NCBI GenBank assembly: GCA_030145245.1
Contig: JAQYWC010000074.1
Span: forward strand, 1 to 64,000
DNA from: Desulfobacterium sp.
GTDB lineage: Bacteria > Desulfobacterota > Desulfobacteria > Desulfobacterales > Desulfobacteraceae
Reading direction: 5' to 3'
DNA length: 64,000 nucleotides
Shown here: positions 62,541-64,000 of the stretch, piece after piece
How the letters are laid out: the number at the start of each line of letters is the position of its first letter
Numbering within the stretch: position 1 is the first letter of the stretch
Program-made: the position numbers and the translations under genes
Notes under the pieces: generated by a model
Told to the model about the DNA's origin: nothing
Database searches by the model: none
What the model saw: the letters and a program-made list of their open reading frames with translations, nothing else

Positions 62541-63893
62541 ATGAAGCTAAAGAGACCACTTGGATGTTTATTGGCGACCGCTTTCTTTTCAATCTTCGTG
62601 GCAGCATCCATCTGCCATGGCGCAGCCTTTGCCCTTCTTGAATGGAGCGCCAGGGGAGAATCCCTGGGGGCCGGCATGGTGGCCCGGGCCGACGATCCTT
62701 CGGCCGTGGCGTACAACCCAGCTGGCATTACCCAGCTGGACGGATACAATATCCAGACAACCAGCACCATGGTAACGGTACAGAGCACGGTGGATACACG
62801 AAACGTCTACGACGGTTCCTGGGAGAGCAATTCAAATGACCGTGAGTACCATATTCTGCCCACCGCTTTTATCACGGCCCAGGTGAGTGATAAACTGTAC
62901 ATGGGTTTTGGCACCTTCACCCGGTTCGGCCTGGGGGTCAGCTGGGACGAGGAATGGCCCGGCCGCTACAGCACCACCAGCGCCGAACTCAAATGTTTTT
63001 CAGGCAACGGCAGCCTTGCCTACAAGGTCACCGACTCTTTTTCCGTGGCTGCCGGAGTCGAAGTCATCACTGCGGATGTCACCCTGGAGAACACCCTGGA
63101 TGCCACCCGGGTCTTCCACGCCACGGGCCAGGCAGACGCGCTTGCGGCCATGGGGGTTTCCACAACGGTCAATGATCCCAACACCAACCTTCTGGATGTA
63201 AACCACAGGCTGGAGGGAGATGCCACGGAAATGGCCTATAACCTGGCCCTTCACTACAAACCCTCCGACCAAATCTCCATGGGCGTCTCCTACCGCAGCC
63301 GGGTAACATTCAAGGCAGACGGCAAGGCCAGCTTTGAGAAATCCCCCACCGTGGAAGCCTTGCCCCTTCCCGACTACCTATACTCCACCACGGGGTTCAA
63401 GTCGGAAATAACGGTTCCGGACATGCTCTTTACCGGCATCATGTACAGACCCAGAAAGGATCTGACCCTGGAGTTCACCACCCTCTGGACCAACTTCAGC
63501 GTCTACAAAGAGCTGGAGTTCAACTATGACACCCCTGCCATCGGGGTGGACACGGCAACCATGATAAAGAACTATAGCGATACATGGCGGCTGGGGCTGA
63601 GCGCAGAGTGGAATGTGAACCCGCAACTGGCCCTCAGGGCGGCCTATGTGTATGATGAGTCCCCCATTGACAAGGATCACACCGACTACCTCTGCCTGGA
63701 CAATGACCGCAACATGTTCAGTTTTGGCGCAGGGTATAAAAGGAACCGGTTTGAATGCGACTTTGGATACATGTACATTCTGTTTGATGATATCGATACC
63801 GGTTCCCGGCAGGCCCAGGACGGATTTCTGCAGACAAACTACCGGGATGCCGATGCCCACATCCTTGGCATAAACGTCTCCTATACCTTTTAA
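62541..63893 (+). CDS. FadL/TodX-family outer membrane hydrophobic compound transporter
   Basis: The 450-residue protein has a signal peptide (MKLKRPLGCLLATAFFSIFVAASICHG, cut near residue 30), followed by the FadL mark GAGMVARADDPSAVAYNPAG, and alternating beta-strands to a C-terminal aromatic strand ending VSYTF, typical of outer-membrane barrels. FadL-type channels bring fatty acids, toluene or other hydrophobic compounds across the outer membrane. Being last in the cluster it fits uptake of the substrate. AAAAGGAGAGAAAC before ATG 62541 supports the start over an upstream ATG. Confidence 0.9.
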   Translation: MKLKRPLGCLLATAFFSIFVAASICHGAAFALLEWSARGESLGAGMVARADDPSAVAYNPAGITQLDGYNIQTTSTMVTVQSTVDTRNVYDGSWESNSNDREYHILPTAFITAQVSDKLYMGFGTFTRFGLGVSWDEEWPGRYSTTSAELKCFSGNGSLAYKVTDSFSVAAGVEVITADVTLENTLDATRVFHATGQADALAAMGVSTTVNDPNTNLLDVNHRLEGDATEMAYNLALHYKPSDQISMGVSYRSRVTFKADGKASFEKSPTVEALPLPDYLYSTTGFKSEITVPDMLFTGIMYRPRKDLTLEFTTLWTNFSVYKELEFNYDTPAIGVDTATMIKNYSDTWRLGLSAEWNVNPQLALRAAYVYDESPIDKDHTDYLCLDNDRNMFSFGAGYKRNRFECDFGYMYILFDDIDTGSRQAQDGFLQTNYRDADAHILGINVSYTF

Positions 63894-63972
63894 GAGATAT
63901 TTTGGATGTCTTTTTTTCTCCAGGTCAAGTAAAGTAGGGACACGTCCATACCATAGGAGCTTTAAACATAAC

Positions 63973-64000
63973 ATGACCCGGAAAGAGAAGAGCAGACACA
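63973..64000 (+). CDS. Possible start of an unknown gene at the right edge
   Basis: After TAGGGACACGTCCATACC, which resembles sequence seen upstream of REP-type transposases (from memory), ATG 63973 opens MTRKEKSRH and runs off the window. Only nine codons are visible, so this is speculative. Confidence 0.2.

Overview
The window looks like chromosomal DNA of a sulfate-reducing or related strictly anaerobic Desulfobacterota member (Desulfobacterales-like). The basis is gene content: several acyl-CoA ligases and acyl-CoA dehydrogenases, glycyl radical enzymes, Cys-rich PAS chemoreceptor modules, sigma-54 and sigma-28 type promoters, and a bacterial-type ferredoxin next to acyl-CoA genes. The taxonomic call is inference; no rRNA or ribosomal gene is present.

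Layout. 1-2753 (minus): chemotaxis genes, a triple-CheW protein followed by a multi-PAS sensor that runs off the left edge. 3049-7250: a MocR-type regulator divergent from an aspartate/glutamate racemase, a C-terminally truncated acyltransferase and a periplasmic solute-binding protein. 7254-13551: an AT-richer inserted block with a broken copy of a histidine-kinase 3' end, two palindromic operators, a decayed TetR-like gene, and two overlapping glycyl radical enzyme genes, each with an N-terminal SCP2-like lipid-binding domain. 13620-21474 (minus): an RND efflux operon (adaptor, pump, TolC, response regulator, kinase) preceded by four 11-bp-spaced GTGAA boxes. 21769-25833: GGDEF protein, a lone trpB, isochorismatase-like hydrolase, DksA-like zinc finger and a lipoprotein. 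25850-28924: an AT-rich accessory stretch with small membrane proteins (one frameshifted), an M23-like peptidase, a lipoprotein and an SAM methyltransferase. 28956-30926: a fusion of a Clp1/Grc3-type polynucleotide kinase with an RNase Z-type metallo-beta-lactamase.

32117-49602 (minus) is a 15-gene catabolic operon: SDR, ferredoxin, FAD oxidoreductase, nitronate-monooxygenase-like protein, two acyl-CoA dehydrogenases (one degenerate), an HMG-CoA-synthase-like/DUF35 fusion, a thiolase, three acyl-CoA ligases, an enoyl-CoA hydratase/3-hydroxyacyl-CoA dehydrogenase fusion, and a thiolase-fold lyase-like protein beside DUF35 and MaoC proteins. A second cluster on the plus strand (57217-63893) encodes a large acyl-CoA dehydrogenase, another FAD oxidoreductase, a 4-hydroxybutyryl-CoA-dehydratase/HpaB-superfamily protein and a FadL-type outer-membrane porin. 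Between them lies a TPR-GAF-sigma-54 activator (53680-56802). Near-perfect sigma-54 promoters precede both clusters, and copies of a palindromic site, TCAACATATTGA, lie upstream of both. I infer a single sigma-54 regulon for uptake (FadL), CoA activation and beta-oxidation-like breakdown of a hydrophobic, probably branched or cyclic (steroid/terpenoid-like) carboxylic acid. The Ltp2-like lyase + DUF35 + MaoC set resembles the side-chain retro-aldol module of steroid degraders.

49941-53675 holds a sigma-28-promoted alpha-helical repeat protein, a tiny lipoprotein and an unknown membrane protein. No tRNA, rRNA, CRISPR array or intact insertion sequence was seen.
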